Shown here in pieces: positions 39,460 through 48,042 of a DNA stretch of 64,000 nucleotides. The stretch comes from an uncultured Bacteroidales bacterium (GTDB taxonomy: Bacteria; Bacteroidota; Bacteroidia; Bacteroidales; UBA932): the NCBI GenBank assembly GCA_946055165.1, contig CAMGFA010000002.1, forward strand, positions 1-64,000. The letters run 5' to 3'. Within the stretch, counting starts at the first letter, position 1; each line of letters starts with the position of its first letter. The notes below the pieces were generated by a model. It searched no databases and was not told the DNA's origin. It worked only from the letters and a program-made list of their open reading frames with translations. A program made the translations under genes and the position numbers.

Positions 39460-40872
39460 TTAGAGTTCGCGCCTGAGGCGGGCAAGAGGAATGCCCAACT
39501 GGTCGCGATACTTCGCAATAGTACGGCGGGCCACATTGTAGCCCTTGTCGGCAAGAACTTTCACCAGCTGTTCATCCGTGAACGGCTGGTGTTTGTTTTC
39601 AGAATCAATGGTCTGCTGCAGCACCTTCTTGATTTCCCTGGTGGAAATCTCCTCTCCGTTCTTGTTCACAAGACCTTCCGAGAAGAAATATTTGAGAGGA
39701 TATATTTTGTACGGAGTCTCTATGTATTTGCTGTTGACCACACGGGAAATTGTGGAAATGTCGAAGCCTGTGACTTTGGCTATGTCCTCCAAAATCATAG
39801 GCTTGAGCTTGCACTCGTCGCCGCTGGCAAAAAAATCGTACTGGAAATCGATAATGGCCTGCATGGTCTTGCTCAAGGTGTTCTGACGCTGTTTGAGCGC
39901 TTCCACAAACCATTTGGCACTGTCGAGTTTCTCCTTCACGAAGGTGGCCGCAGCCTTGCGCTCCTTTTCCGTGCCTCCCTTGGCGTTCTGGAGCATCTCC
40001 ACATATTTTTTGTTGACCCTGATTTCCGGGATGTTGTAGCTCGGCATCACAAAGGAAATCTGCTTGTCGTCGTCGCAGAGAATGAAATCAGGCATAATCT
40101 GCTCGGCAGCATCGGCATAGGAATCGTCTATCTGCCCGCCCGGCGCAGGATTGAGCCGGGTGATAATCTTGAGCACGGCCTTCATCTGCTCTTCGCTGAG
40201 CCCCATCGAAGACATTATTTTCTGGTAATGCTTGCCGGCGAATTCGTCGAAATACTTCTCCAGCACCCGGGTGGCGAGCTGCACGTTTTCGCTCTGCCTG
40301 GCAGCCTTGAGCTGAAGCAGCAGACATTCGCGCAGATTGCGGGCGCCCACTCCGGGAGGGTCGAAAGACTGCACGATTTTGAGAATCTGCTCGAGTTTTT
40401 CGTCTTCTATCTCGATATTGGCGCGGAAAGCAAGGTCGTCAACCAGCGAGGAGAAGTCGCGGCGCAGATAGCCGTCATCGTCCAGAGAGCCGATGATAAA
40501 TGCCGCAATCTTGTAATCCTGCTCGTCGAGATTTCTGAAAGACAGTTGCTCCATCAGACTCTGCAGGAAGCTTTCCTTTACGGAGAAGGTGTTGTATTCC
40601 GGCCGAGGGTCCTTGCCCCAGTTGTTGACCTTGGTTTTGTAGTCGGGGATGTAATCGTCCTGCTGCAGCTCGTCGAGAGAAACCTCCTTGCCGCCTTCTT
40701 CCGGAGAATCGGACTCGGGGCTGTCGTCGAGCACAGGATTGGACTCTATTTCCTGACGCACCCTCTGCTCCAGGTCCTGGGCAGCCAGTTCCACCAGTTT
40801 GATGGTCTGCAACTGCAGGGGCGAGAGCTTCTGGGTCTGGGTCTGAGTTAAACCGAGCGACTGTTTTGCCAT
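39460..40872 (-). CDS. rpoN: RNA polymerase sigma-54 factor
   Basis: The 470 aa protein has the Gln/Leu-rich region I (LGLTQTQTQKLSPLQLQTIKL) and an acidic region II. The core-binding and helix-turn-helix regions follow. The C-terminal RpoN box is ARRTIAKYRDQLGIPLARLR. It directs transcription from -24/-12 promoters together with enhancer-binding activators, none of which is in this window. It is downstream of the SPOR and LEA14-like genes with an 11-base gap. Confidence 0.97.
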   Translation of the reverse strand: MAKQSLGLTQTQTQKLSPLQLQTIKLVELAAQDLEQRVRQEIESNPVLDDSPESDSPEEGGKEVSLDELQQDDYIPDYKTKVNNWGKDPRPEYNTFSVKESFLQSLMEQLSFRNLDEQDYKIAAFIIGSLDDDGYLRRDFSSLVDDLAFRANIEIEDEKLEQILKIVQSFDPPGVGARNLRECLLLQLKAARQSENVQLATRVLEKYFDEFAGKHYQKIMSSMGLSEEQMKAVLKIITRLNPAPGGQIDDSYADAAEQIMPDFILCDDDKQISFVMPSYNIPEIRVNKKYVEMLQNAKGGTEKERKAAATFVKEKLDSAKWFVEALKQRQNTLSKTMQAIIDFQYDFFASGDECKLKPMILEDIAKVTGFDISTISRVVNSKYIETPYKIYPLKYFFSEGLVNKNGEEISTREIKKVLQQTIDSENKHQPFTDEQLVKVLADKGYNVARRTIAKYRDQLGIPLARLRREL

Positions 40873-40883
40873 ATTCTGAATTT

Positions 40884-41510
40884 TTAGAGCGCCGGAGCCT
40901 CGCTTTCAAGAGGTACCAGCACCTTGATGGTGTCTGTGGTATAACGCTTGTTCTGGCAGATTACCGGGAATTTCATCCTTTCCTTCACAATGAAGGCAGT
41001 AGGGAACTGCACAGAAATCCTTTTAAGTGCCACCTGGGCTTCTGCCTTGGTGCGGAAATCGCCTACCGTGACTTTGAAATTAGGGTAGATGAAACTGCGA
41101 TAGGTTTCGTACCCGGGGTAAAGTCTGCGGAAACGCTGTTCGGCTTCGAGTGAGGCCTCACGGGAATCCTGCCTGTTGTCGAAATATATGCGGATGCGGT
41201 AGCCTTCCGTTTCGAGAGTGTTGGCGGTATTGGCGGCAATCTGTTCCTTCATTGCATTTTCCAGCTGCGGGCTCTGGCTCAGGCTCATTCCTTCCGGCAT
41301 TGTTTCGGAGAAAGTGCGTGCGGCAAGGGAGTCGGTATAGCGCGGGATGGGCACGTAAATTACAGAATCCCTGTACGTGAAGCCTTCCGGAGGAAGGAGC
41401 AGTCCGATGCTGTCGGCGGCTTCCACGGGGGAGTCCATTTCCTGCGGGACTTGAGCGAAAGCGCTGCAGCAGAGCAGCAGGCAGATTATATTGATTCCAA
41501 ACTTTTGCAT
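40884..41510 (-). CDS. Exported SPOR-domain protein
   Basis: The 208 aa protein has a signal peptide (about 1-19, ending AFAQ) and a linker. Residues about 105-180 form a C-terminal SPOR domain (YRIRIYFDNRQDSREASLEAEQRF, FKVTVGDFRTKAEAQVAL). SPOR domains bind denuded glycan strands of peptidoglycan, often at the division site. It overlaps the 3' end of the LEA14-like gene by 25 bases and lies 11 bases before rpoN. Confidence 0.85.
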   Translation of the reverse strand: MQKFGINIICLLLCCSAFAQVPQEMDSPVEAADSIGLLLPPEGFTYRDSVIYVPIPRYTDSLAARTFSETMPEGMSLSQSPQLENAMKEQIAANTANTLETEGYRIRIYFDNRQDSREASLEAEQRFRRLYPGYETYRSFIYPNFKVTVGDFRTKAEAQVALKRISVQFPTAFIVKERMKFPVICQNKRYTTDTIKVLVPLESEAPAL

Positions 41511-41938
41511 AAATCCAAATTCTTCACCTCTTTTGTGTGTTTTATTCCTAAAAAGTCTCTGGCCGATGCCCTTACGTCCAACTGTGCGTCTTCGAGCCTC
41601 GAGGACTGCAGAATCTGCAGGGCGGAAAACAGATTGAAGCCGGGGGCCAGGCTTGCCTTGAGTTCGAGGTGATAGACCTGCCGGCTGTGGCCCTTGAGCT
41701 TGAAATCTTCACACTGTACCATAAGAACCTGCCTGTCTTCGAAGTGGATGGTGGCCGAAATGTCCGTAAGGTCCAACCCGATGCTCGGATTGTCTATCTC
41801 TACAGCCACGTCCAGAATGAAAGGAGAGGCATTTACAGAAATTTTTTCAAGCTGTACGTCAAGTATTTTGATATCCCTGTACGAAGAGCAGGAACACAAA
41901 AGCAAGGCGCTTATGAGTATGAGTGCAAATTTTTTCAT
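41486..41938 (-). CDS. LEA14-like lipoprotein
   Basis: The 150 aa protein has a lipobox (SALLLCS then Cys). The beta-sandwich fits the LEA14/water-stress (WHy) family: DVAVEIDNPSIGLDLTDISATIHFEDR, then a GHSRQVYHLELKA segment. Such Bacteroidetes lipoproteins are periplasmic with unknown function. It is the first gene of the run with the SPOR protein and rpoN. Confidence 0.75.
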   Translation of the reverse strand: MKKFALILISALLLCSCSSYRDIKILDVQLEKISVNASPFILDVAVEIDNPSIGLDLTDISATIHFEDRQVLMVQCEDFKLKGHSRQVYHLELKASLAPGFNLFSALQILQSSRLEDAQLDVRASARDFLGIKHTKEVKNLDLCKSLESI

Positions 41939-41970
41939 TCACAAAAGTACAAAAAAATAGTGAATAACAT

Positions 41971-42029
41971 AAAAAGCCGGCACAAAGGCCGGCCTGTTCT
42001 GCTAAAAGGAAGCCCCGTGAGCGGAGCTT
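41971..42029 (-). terminator. Terminator of mdh (two hairpins)
   Basis: After the mdh stop on the minus strand, a first stem (AAGCTCCG/CGGGGCTT, one mismatch, 42010-42029) is followed by a second. The second is GCCGGC/GCCGGC (41976-41993) and ends in TTTTT (complement of 41971-41975). Confidence 0.8.
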
Positions 42030-42035
42030 CGTTTA

Positions 42036-43028
42036 CTAAAGATTAGGATTGAGGTCCTTCCAGTTCTCGACTGCAGGGATGATGCCGAGGTTGATGATCT
42101 CGTCGCGCATCTTGCAGAGGTGTGCGTAGGAAGCCTGGAGAGCAGCCATTTCATTTTCAGTTCCGGCAGGGGCGGTGAAGTGTACGCCGCTTGCGTCGAT
42201 AACTGTAGGCATGGCCATCATCACATTCTTGAAACCGCATTTGTCGCAGTTGACATAGCAGCCTGCAGGAAGAGTGAATTTGTCTCCGCCCATAGCAGCC
42301 TCAATCATTTTGATTGAATTGTATGCAGGGCTCTGGAAAGAAGAACGTCCGCGGAGTTTGATGATTGCCGAACCGCCCTGGATGGTGTTCTGCTTGATTT
42401 CAGCCATCTGCTCTTCAGAAAGACCCATTTCGCAAAGAGGCTTTCCGTCAACTTTCACCTGAGATGCGAATACTGCCATCTGCTCACCGTGTCCACCATA
42501 GGTGTGGGCACCTGTTACACTGCTCTGAGGCACACCGAAGGCTTTTGCAAGATTGCTCTGCAGACGGGTGGAGTCAAGAGCGGCAAGAGAGGTAAGCTGC
42601 TCAGGTTTGAGTCCTGAATGGATGAGAGCGGTGAGTGCGGTTACATCGGCAGGGTTGAAGATGACAACCACGTGCTTAACATCCGGGCAGTACTGCTTGA
42701 TATAGTCACCGAACTGGGCGGCAATCTGGCAATTGCCTTTGAGCAGATCCTCACGGGTCATACCCTCTTTGCGTGGAGCACCACCCGATGAAACAATGTA
42801 CTTTGCATCTTTGAAGGCAACTTCAGGATCTACGGTCCAGGTAATGTTGGCACCTTCGAAACCGCAGTGATACATTTCTTCCGCTACACCGTGAACGCCC
42901 GGCTCGAAAATATCATAGAGGCAGATGTTCGGAGTAAGGCCCAGCATAAGGGCTGTCTGAGCCATATTGGAACCGATCATTCCGCCGGCACCAACAATGG
43001 TCAGTTTTTCGTTTGTCAAATATTTCAT
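42036..43028 (-). CDS. mdh: Malate dehydrogenase (LDH-like)
   Basis: This interconverts malate and oxaloacetate with NAD(H), part of the reductive branch to succinate in anaerobic Bacteroidales. The 330 aa chain has a Rossmann motif at residues 12-17 (GAGGMIG). Substrate-binding arginines lie in GGAPRKEGMTREDLLKGN and ALDSTRLQSNLA. The catalytic His is in TGAHTYGGHGEQMAVFAS. The arginine in the active-site loop favours malate over lactate. It is monocistronic with its own promoter and terminator. Confidence 0.93.
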   Translation of the reverse strand: MKYLTNEKLTIVGAGGMIGSNMAQTALMLGLTPNICLYDIFEPGVHGVAEEMYHCGFEGANITWTVDPEVAFKDAKYIVSSGGAPRKEGMTREDLLKGNCQIAAQFGDYIKQYCPDVKHVVVIFNPADVTALTALIHSGLKPEQLTSLAALDSTRLQSNLAKAFGVPQSSVTGAHTYGGHGEQMAVFASQVKVDGKPLCEMGLSEEQMAEIKQNTIQGGSAIIKLRGRSSFQSPAYNSIKMIEAAMGGDKFTLPAGCYVNCDKCGFKNVMMAMPTVIDASGVHFTAPAGTENEMAALQASYAHLCKMRDEIINLGIIPAVENWKDLNPNL

Positions 43029-43058
43029 AACTTAATCAATAAAAGTTTCAACGCGCTG

Positions 43059-43066
43059 CAAAGGTA
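43059..43066 (-). promoter_or_regulatory. Promoter -7 element of mdh
   Basis: TACCTTTG on the minus strand, 30 bases before the ATG, matches TAnnTTTG exactly. Confidence 0.6.
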
Positions 43067-43107
43067 GCAATTTTATAAGATTTTTATATTATTAAAAGAA
43101 AAAACAT

Positions 43108-43115
43108 TATATTTG
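43108..43115 (+). promoter_or_regulatory. Promoter -7 element of the phosphopantetheinyl transferase gene
   Basis: TATATTTG matches TAnnTTTG 19 bases before the ATG at 43135. Confidence 0.6.
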
Positions 43116-43134
43116 CAGCTGTCAATTGATATTT

Positions 43135-43776
43135 ATGGCACTATTTCTTACAAAAGATCTTGATGACCCCGCGCACTCGCGCGTAGGAGTCTGGCAAATT
43201 TCAGAGAGCGAAGAGGAACTTCGCGCTATGACGTCCATTCCTTCAGACGAACTTGAGGAAATCTCATATATTAGAAACGGCTCGCTCCGCAAGCAAAAAC
43301 TCGCAGTCAGGGCATTGTTGGACGCAATGTTCGAGGAGAAAGTGTATCTTTCCCATCACGACAACGGCAAGCCCTACATTGAGAACAACGCAATCAACAT
43401 CAGCATCACCCACACCGAGAAATATGTGGCAGTGATTCTGAACGATACCGAAGACGTGGGAATAGACTGCGAATCGCTGGACCGCGATTTTTCGGCAGTT
43501 GAAAAGAAGGCCCTTTCGGAAGACGAAATCGACGATTTGGACGATGGGCAGAAAAATGAGCAGCTGGCCATCTACTGGTGCGCCAAGGAAGCTATCTACA
43601 AGCTCACCTCCCAGTACGATGTGGATTTCGCCGAGCAGATTGAAATAGAGGACTTCCGCCTGCGTGATGAAGGTGAGCTGCACGCCACTTTCACCGACAA
43701 GGACGGCTATGAGCAGGACCTGGACTTGCTCTATTTTACATTCGACCGCCACGTTCTGGTATGCGTGTCCTCATAG
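43135..43776 (+). CDS. 4'-phosphopantetheinyl transferase superfamily protein
   Basis: The enzyme transfers the phosphopantetheine arm of CoA to carrier proteins. The 213 aa length and motifs fit the Sfp/HetI type: SITHTEKYVAV, then VGIDCESLDR (magnesium-binding Asp/Glu) and IYWCAKEAIYKL. The ATG at 43135 is chosen; the open frame reaches a TTG three codons earlier. The target carrier is unknown; there is no polyketide or peptide synthase here, so ACP activation is likely. Confidence 0.88.
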   Translation: MALFLTKDLDDPAHSRVGVWQISESEEELRAMTSIPSDELEEISYIRNGSLRKQKLAVRALLDAMFEEKVYLSHHDNGKPYIENNAINISITHTEKYVAVILNDTEDVGIDCESLDRDFSAVEKKALSEDEIDDLDDGQKNEQLAIYWCAKEAIYKLTSQYDVDFAEQIEIEDFRLRDEGELHATFTDKDGYEQDLDLLYFTFDRHVLVCVSS

Positions 43777-43790
43777 TTGTGGAAAAGTAA

Positions 43791-43874
43791 CAAAACAGTT
43801 ATCTGTTTTGAATTATTAAAATTTGAAATTTACGCAATCCCTTGACAATTAAAATGTTGCCAAGGGATTTTTCA
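43791..43874 (+). terminator. Two hairpins after the phosphopantetheinyl transferase gene
   Basis: A perfect 8 bp stem CAAAACAG/CTGTTTTG with loop TTAT (43791-43810) is followed by a second stem. The second is AATCCCTTG/CAAGGGATT (43836-43844 and 43861-43869) with a T run after it. The second has the form of a terminator; the first may strengthen it. Confidence 0.65.
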
Positions 43875-43926
43875 ATTGTGGAAAACTTTATTTCCGAAAA
43901 ATGATATAAACATAGCACGAAAAGCA

Positions 43927-43934
43927 TATCTTTG
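43927..43934 (+). promoter_or_regulatory. Promoter -7 element of nrdD-nrdG
   Basis: TATCTTTG matches TAnnTTTG, 51 bases before the nrdD ATG at 43986. Confidence 0.6.
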
Positions 43935-43985
43935 CACTACAGTAATCCTTGTCCCCAAAGGCAGGGAAATAATTTTCTCACCACT

Positions 43986-46193
43986 ATGATCAAGCAAGTA
44001 ATAAAAAGAGACGGTCGCAAGGTCGAATTCAACAACCAGAAGATTGTTGCCGCAATACTCAAGGCAATGGCCGTAACCGAAGAAGGCGAAGACATTGTCC
44101 TTGCCGCAAAGATAGCAGACAGCATTTCCAGGAACAACCGCGAAGAGATGAGCGTGGAAGAAATCCAGGACTGCGTGGAAATGGAACTCATGAAGAGCCC
44201 CCGCAAGGAAGTGGCCAAGCGTTATATAGCATACCGCAACCAGCGCAACCTTGCCCGCAAGGCAAAGACCCGCGAAATCTTCCAGGAAATCATCGATGCC
44301 CAGGCCAATGACATCACCCGCGAAAACGCCAACATGAATGCCGACACTCCTGCCGGAATGATGATGAAGTTCGCATCGGAGGCCACCAAGACCTATGTTG
44401 ACGAGTGCCTGCTTGCAGAAGATGTGCGCGAGGCCGTGGTCGGAGGCTACATCCACATCCACGACAAGGACTATTACCCTACCAAGAGTCTCACCTGTCT
44501 GCAGCACCCTCTCGACCTCATCCTCGAGCACGGGCTCAAGGCCGGACACGGCGAGAGCCGCCCAGCAAAGCGCATCGAGACCGCATCGGTCCTGGCTTGT
44601 ATCTCAATGGAAACGGTGCAGAACGAAATGCACGGAGGTCAGGCCATCCCGGCATTCGACTTTTACCTTGCCCCTTATGTGAGAAAAACCTTCCAGGAAG
44701 AACTGCGCAAACTCGCAGCTTATGACAATACCGACTACAGCCACCTTTACGATACTCCTATCTCTGACTATCTGAAACGCGACCTCACGGGTATGAGCGG
44801 AGACGAAAGGGCTGTGCAGCAGTGCATCAACCAAACGGTTGGCCGCGTGCACCAGGCAATGGAGGCCTTCGTACACAATATGAACACCATCCACTCCCGT
44901 GGAGGCAACCAGGTGGTATTCAGCTCAATCAACTATGGAACGGACACATCGGCAGAAGGCCGCTGTGTTATCCGTGAAATCCTCAACACTACCTACGAAG
45001 GTGTGGGCAACGGCTCCACCGCCATTTTCCCAATCCAGATATGGAAAAAGAAAAGGGGCGTGAGCTATCTCCCGGGCGACCCTAACTACGACCTTTACAA
45101 GTTTGCCTGCAAGGTTACTGCCCGCCGTTTCTTCCCGAACTTCCTCAATCTGGACGCCACTTACAACCAGGATCCAGACTGGAAGGCCGACGACCCTAAG
45201 CGTTATATCCACGAAGTTGCCACCATGGGCTGCCGTACACGCGTGTTCGACAACAAGTTCGGTCCGCGCACTTCTATCGGCCGCGGCAACCTCAGCTTCA
45301 CAACAATCAATATCGTGAGAATAGCCATCGAGTGCCGCGCCATCGAGAACAGGGATGAGAGGATTGCGGCCTTTATGGAGAAGCTCGACTGGGCTCTTGA
45401 CATTTCTGCAAAGCAGCTCAACGACCGCTTCAACTTCCAGAAGACCGCGCTCAAGAAGCAGTTCCCTCTGCTTATGAACGGCTTGTGGATGGGCTCCGAA
45501 GAGCTCCGGCCGAACGATACCATTGAGAGCATCCTCAACCAGGGTACCCTTGCTATCGGCTTCATCGGCCTGGCAGAAACCCTGATTGCCCTCATCGGCA
45601 AGCACCACGGCGAAAGCGAGGAGGCCCAGGAGCTCGGCCTGCGGATTGTAAAGCATATGCGCGAGAGAATCAACGGCTATTCAGAGAGCTACCAGCACAA
45701 TTTCAGCCTTTTCGCAACCCCTGCAGAGGGTCTTTCCGGCCGATTCACCAAGATGGACAAGAAGAAATTCGGAATCATCCCGGGAGTTACGGACAAGGAC
45801 TACTACACCAACTCCAGCCACGTTCCGGTTTACTACCACTGTACGCCTGAGCACAAGGCCAAAATCGAAGGTCCATACCACAAATACGAGGGTGCCGGCC
45901 ATATCTTCTATGTGGAAATCGACGGCGATGCAACGCACAATCCTGAGGCCATCATGAATATTGTGGACCTTATGGACAAGTACGACATCGGCTACGGAAG
46001 CGTGAACCACAACCGCAACCGCTGTCTGGATTGCGGCTACGAAGATGCAAGCGAAGACCTCAAGGAGTGCCCTCACTGCCATTCTACCAACATAGATACT
46101 CTGCAGCGCATTACGGGCTATCTCGTGGGAACCACCAACCGCTGGAACAGCGGCAAGCTGGCAGAACTCAAGGACCGTGTCGTTCACGAATAA
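43986..46193 (+). CDS. nrdD: Anaerobic ribonucleoside-triphosphate reductase (class III)
   Basis: This glycyl-radical enzyme makes deoxyribonucleotides without oxygen. The 735 aa chain from the ATG at 43986 has an ATP-cone at residues 1-90 (IKQVIKRDGRKVEFNNQKI). The (beta/alpha) barrel follows. A zinc site CLDCG...CPHCH lies near the C terminus (about 680-700), then the glycyl-radical loop RITGYLVGT. The earlier in-frame start at 43932 is rejected because it lies upstream, at the promoter. It is cotranscribed with nrdG. Confidence 0.97.
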   Translation: MIKQVIKRDGRKVEFNNQKIVAAILKAMAVTEEGEDIVLAAKIADSISRNNREEMSVEEIQDCVEMELMKSPRKEVAKRYIAYRNQRNLARKAKTREIFQEIIDAQANDITRENANMNADTPAGMMMKFASEATKTYVDECLLAEDVREAVVGGYIHIHDKDYYPTKSLTCLQHPLDLILEHGLKAGHGESRPAKRIETASVLACISMETVQNEMHGGQAIPAFDFYLAPYVRKTFQEELRKLAAYDNTDYSHLYDTPISDYLKRDLTGMSGDERAVQQCINQTVGRVHQAMEAFVHNMNTIHSRGGNQVVFSSINYGTDTSAEGRCVIREILNTTYEGVGNGSTAIFPIQIWKKKRGVSYLPGDPNYDLYKFACKVTARRFFPNFLNLDATYNQDPDWKADDPKRYIHEVATMGCRTRVFDNKFGPRTSIGRGNLSFTTINIVRIAIECRAIENRDERIAAFMEKLDWALDISAKQLNDRFNFQKTALKKQFPLLMNGLWMGSEELRPNDTIESILNQGTLAIGFIGLAETLIALIGKHHGESEEAQELGLRIVKHMRERINGYSESYQHNFSLFATPAEGLSGRFTKMDKKKFGIIPGVTDKDYYTNSSHVPVYYHCTPEHKAKIEGPYHKYEGAGHIFYVEIDGDATHNPEAIMNIVDLMDKYDIGYGSVNHNRNRCLDCGYEDASEDLKECPHCHSTNIDTLQRITGYLVGTTNRWNSGKLAELKDRVVHE

Positions 46194-46689
46194 AATATCC
46201 GTTCTGGACATAGTGCAGCAGACCATGGCCGACGGGCCCGGTCTGCGCACTTCCATATATTGTGCCGGCTGCCGTCACCACTGTCCGGGATGCCATAATC
46301 CCCAGTCCTGGGATATAAACAACGGCCATTGGATGAGCATAGACGAGCTGATGGAAATCATAAAGGCGGACAGCATCTCCAATGTCTCTTTCAGCGGCGG
46401 CGACCCTTTCTATCAGGCAGCTGCCTTTACCGAGCTGGCAAGGCGCATAAAGGCCGAGACGGACAAGAACATCTGGTGCTGGACAGGTTTCACCATAGAG
46501 CAGATCGAGGCCGATGCCGAAATGTCCCGAATGCTCCAGTATATCGATACCCTTGTGGACGGACCCTTCATTCTCGAGCAGAGGGACACCAGCCTTCTCT
46601 TCCGGGGTTCGCCCAACCAGAGAATCATCCATCTCACTCCTGTGGAGGAAGACATCTGTCCAGGAGCTGTGGAAATTACACTGAAATAA
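46177..46689 (+). CDS. nrdG: Anaerobic ribonucleotide reductase-activating protein
   Basis: This radical-SAM enzyme puts the glycyl radical on NrdD. The 170 aa chain has the [4Fe-4S] motif C32-x3-C36-x2-C39 (CRHHCPGC) and the SAM-binding SFSGGDP. A GTG start at 46177, overlapping nrdD by 17 bases, is the only start that keeps the N-terminal strand; the next ATG would remove part of it. The overlap points to coupled translation. Confidence 0.95.
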   Translation: MSFTNKISVLDIVQQTMADGPGLRTSIYCAGCRHHCPGCHNPQSWDINNGHWMSIDELMEIIKADSISNVSFSGGDPFYQAAAFTELARRIKAETDKNIWCWTGFTIEQIEADAEMSRMLQYIDTLVDGPFILEQRDTSLLFRGSPNQRIIHLTPVEEDICPGAVEITLK

Positions 46690-46690
46690 A

Positions 46691-46724
46691 AAAGAAGCGG
46701 AGCTCTTAAAAGCCCCGCTTCTTT
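46691..46724. terminator. Bidirectional terminator between nrdG and the porin gene
   Basis: A 14 bp stem (AAAGAAGCGGAGCT with AGCCCCGCTTCTTT, one G-U) has a 6-base loop. A T-rich flank on one side and an A-rich flank on the other let it serve both convergent genes. Confidence 0.85.
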
Positions 46725-46733
46725 CGTTCTGAT

Positions 46734-48041
46734 TTAAAATGTGAATTTTGTCATAAGCTGAATACGGTGATTGTAAACCCAGTGCAGATTGTCGGTGGCG
46801 AGACCGTGAAGGTTTACGCACTGCTTATGCACAGTTCCTTTGGAGTCCGTCAAGCTTGCATAAGCTCCGTATTGTGCGGCAGTAAGCTGATATTCAAGTG
46901 CAAGGGTGAATCGTCCCGGATTCCAGCTCAAGGTAGGAGTCAGGCGGAAGGCCGAATTCACGTTGGGATAGGCGCTCTTGCACAGCCAGTGCGCGGCGGC
47001 ATCGGCAAGGGAATCGGACCCCTCTACAGGCACAAGTTCGTCCATCGTGCCAAAGCATTTGAGATAGCCGGCGAAGAACGACACTTTGTACTCTTTTCCG
47101 TAAGAAGCAGAAAGCCAAGAAGATGAAGTGAGGGTTGGGGTATATTCCCAGCTGCCATCTTCGTTTATGGTACTAACTCCGTAGCCGCCCAGCATATTCA
47201 TATGCTCTCCCGCCTGGGCCAGCAGGGATTTGGCCTTTATGCTGAAAAGTCCCTTCTTGTACTGCAGGTATGCAAAGCCCATAAAGGTGTTAAGCCTTTC
47301 GTTGACAAGGAGCTTGCTGGCAGTCATCACCCGTGGGCTGATGCTGAGCATGTCCACGCCTAGGCGGGCGGTAAAGCCCTTGTGGGAATAGTTTGCGCTG
47401 GCGAACAGTTCCGGGGTTCTGGAGTATTTCTGGTAATTGGCCGATGCGCCCTCCGGTCCGGCAGAGGTGTACTGCACCTGCCAGGAAGCCACGGCGTTGA
47501 TACTCCATTTGCTGCTGGCCGGCCATAGCAGATTCACCTGTGGAGTACGGTGGAAAGGCCCGAAAGGCACTGCTGTTTCAAGGGCAATGCAGTCCGGTAT
47601 ATCGGCTGCCAGCGGGTGCCATGCCTGGCCGAGCCTCAGCCTCAGGCCCTTTGGCGCGGTAATGTCGAAATAGGCCTGCCTCAAACGGAAGGCGGCGGTG
47701 CCGGTGACACCGCTGAGCCCGCTGTAGAAGTCGGCTTCGATTTTTGCGCTGAATGAATAATCCTTGTAGTTGTAGCCTTTCACATCCACTCCAAGACGTG
47801 AGGTCAGAGACGACCATTTGGCCGTAGGGACGGCGTTGAGGTCCTGACCCTGCCCGTTGTCGTTCACGTCTAGCGGCAGATAGTTGTACAACTCTGCTGT
47901 GCCCGATTTGCAGGCACGGCTGTCGTAGGTGTAATAATTGCGGACGAAGCCGTAGAACTGAATCTGGGGCTTGTCCTGTGCGAAAGCACTGGCGCTCAAC
48001 CACGCCAGTGCTCCCACAAAAAGTATTTTCTTGAAATTCAT
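46734..48041 (-). CDS. Outer-membrane porin-like beta-barrel protein
   Basis: The 435 aa protein has a signal peptide (about 1-22, ending AFAQ). Alternating amphipathic strands and a C-terminal aromatic (MTKFTF) are typical of outer-membrane barrels. Its start (IQFYGFVRNYYTYDSR) resembles Bacteroidetes DcaP/phosphate-selective-porin-type proteins. It starts 1 base after the stop of the DASS transporter and is probably cotranscribed, suggesting it passes the same organic acid through the outer membrane. Substrate not shown by sequence. Confidence 0.7.
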   Translation of the reverse strand: MNFKKILFVGALAWLSASAFAQDKPQIQFYGFVRNYYTYDSRACKSGTAELYNYLPLDVNDNGQGQDLNAVPTAKWSSLTSRLGVDVKGYNYKDYSFSAKIEADFYSGLSGVTGTAAFRLRQAYFDITAPKGLRLRLGQAWHPLAADIPDCIALETAVPFGPFHRTPQVNLLWPASSKWSINAVASWQVQYTSAGPEGASANYQKYSRTPELFASANYSHKGFTARLGVDMLSISPRVMTASKLLVNERLNTFMGFAYLQYKKGLFSIKAKSLLAQAGEHMNMLGGYGVSTINEDGSWEYTPTLTSSSWLSASYGKEYKVSFFAGYLKCFGTMDELVPVEGSDSLADAAAHWLCKSAYPNVNSAFRLTPTLSWNPGRFTLALEYQLTAAQYGAYASLTDSKGTVHKQCVNLHGLATDNLHWVYNHRIQLMTKFTF

Positions 48042-48042
48042 T

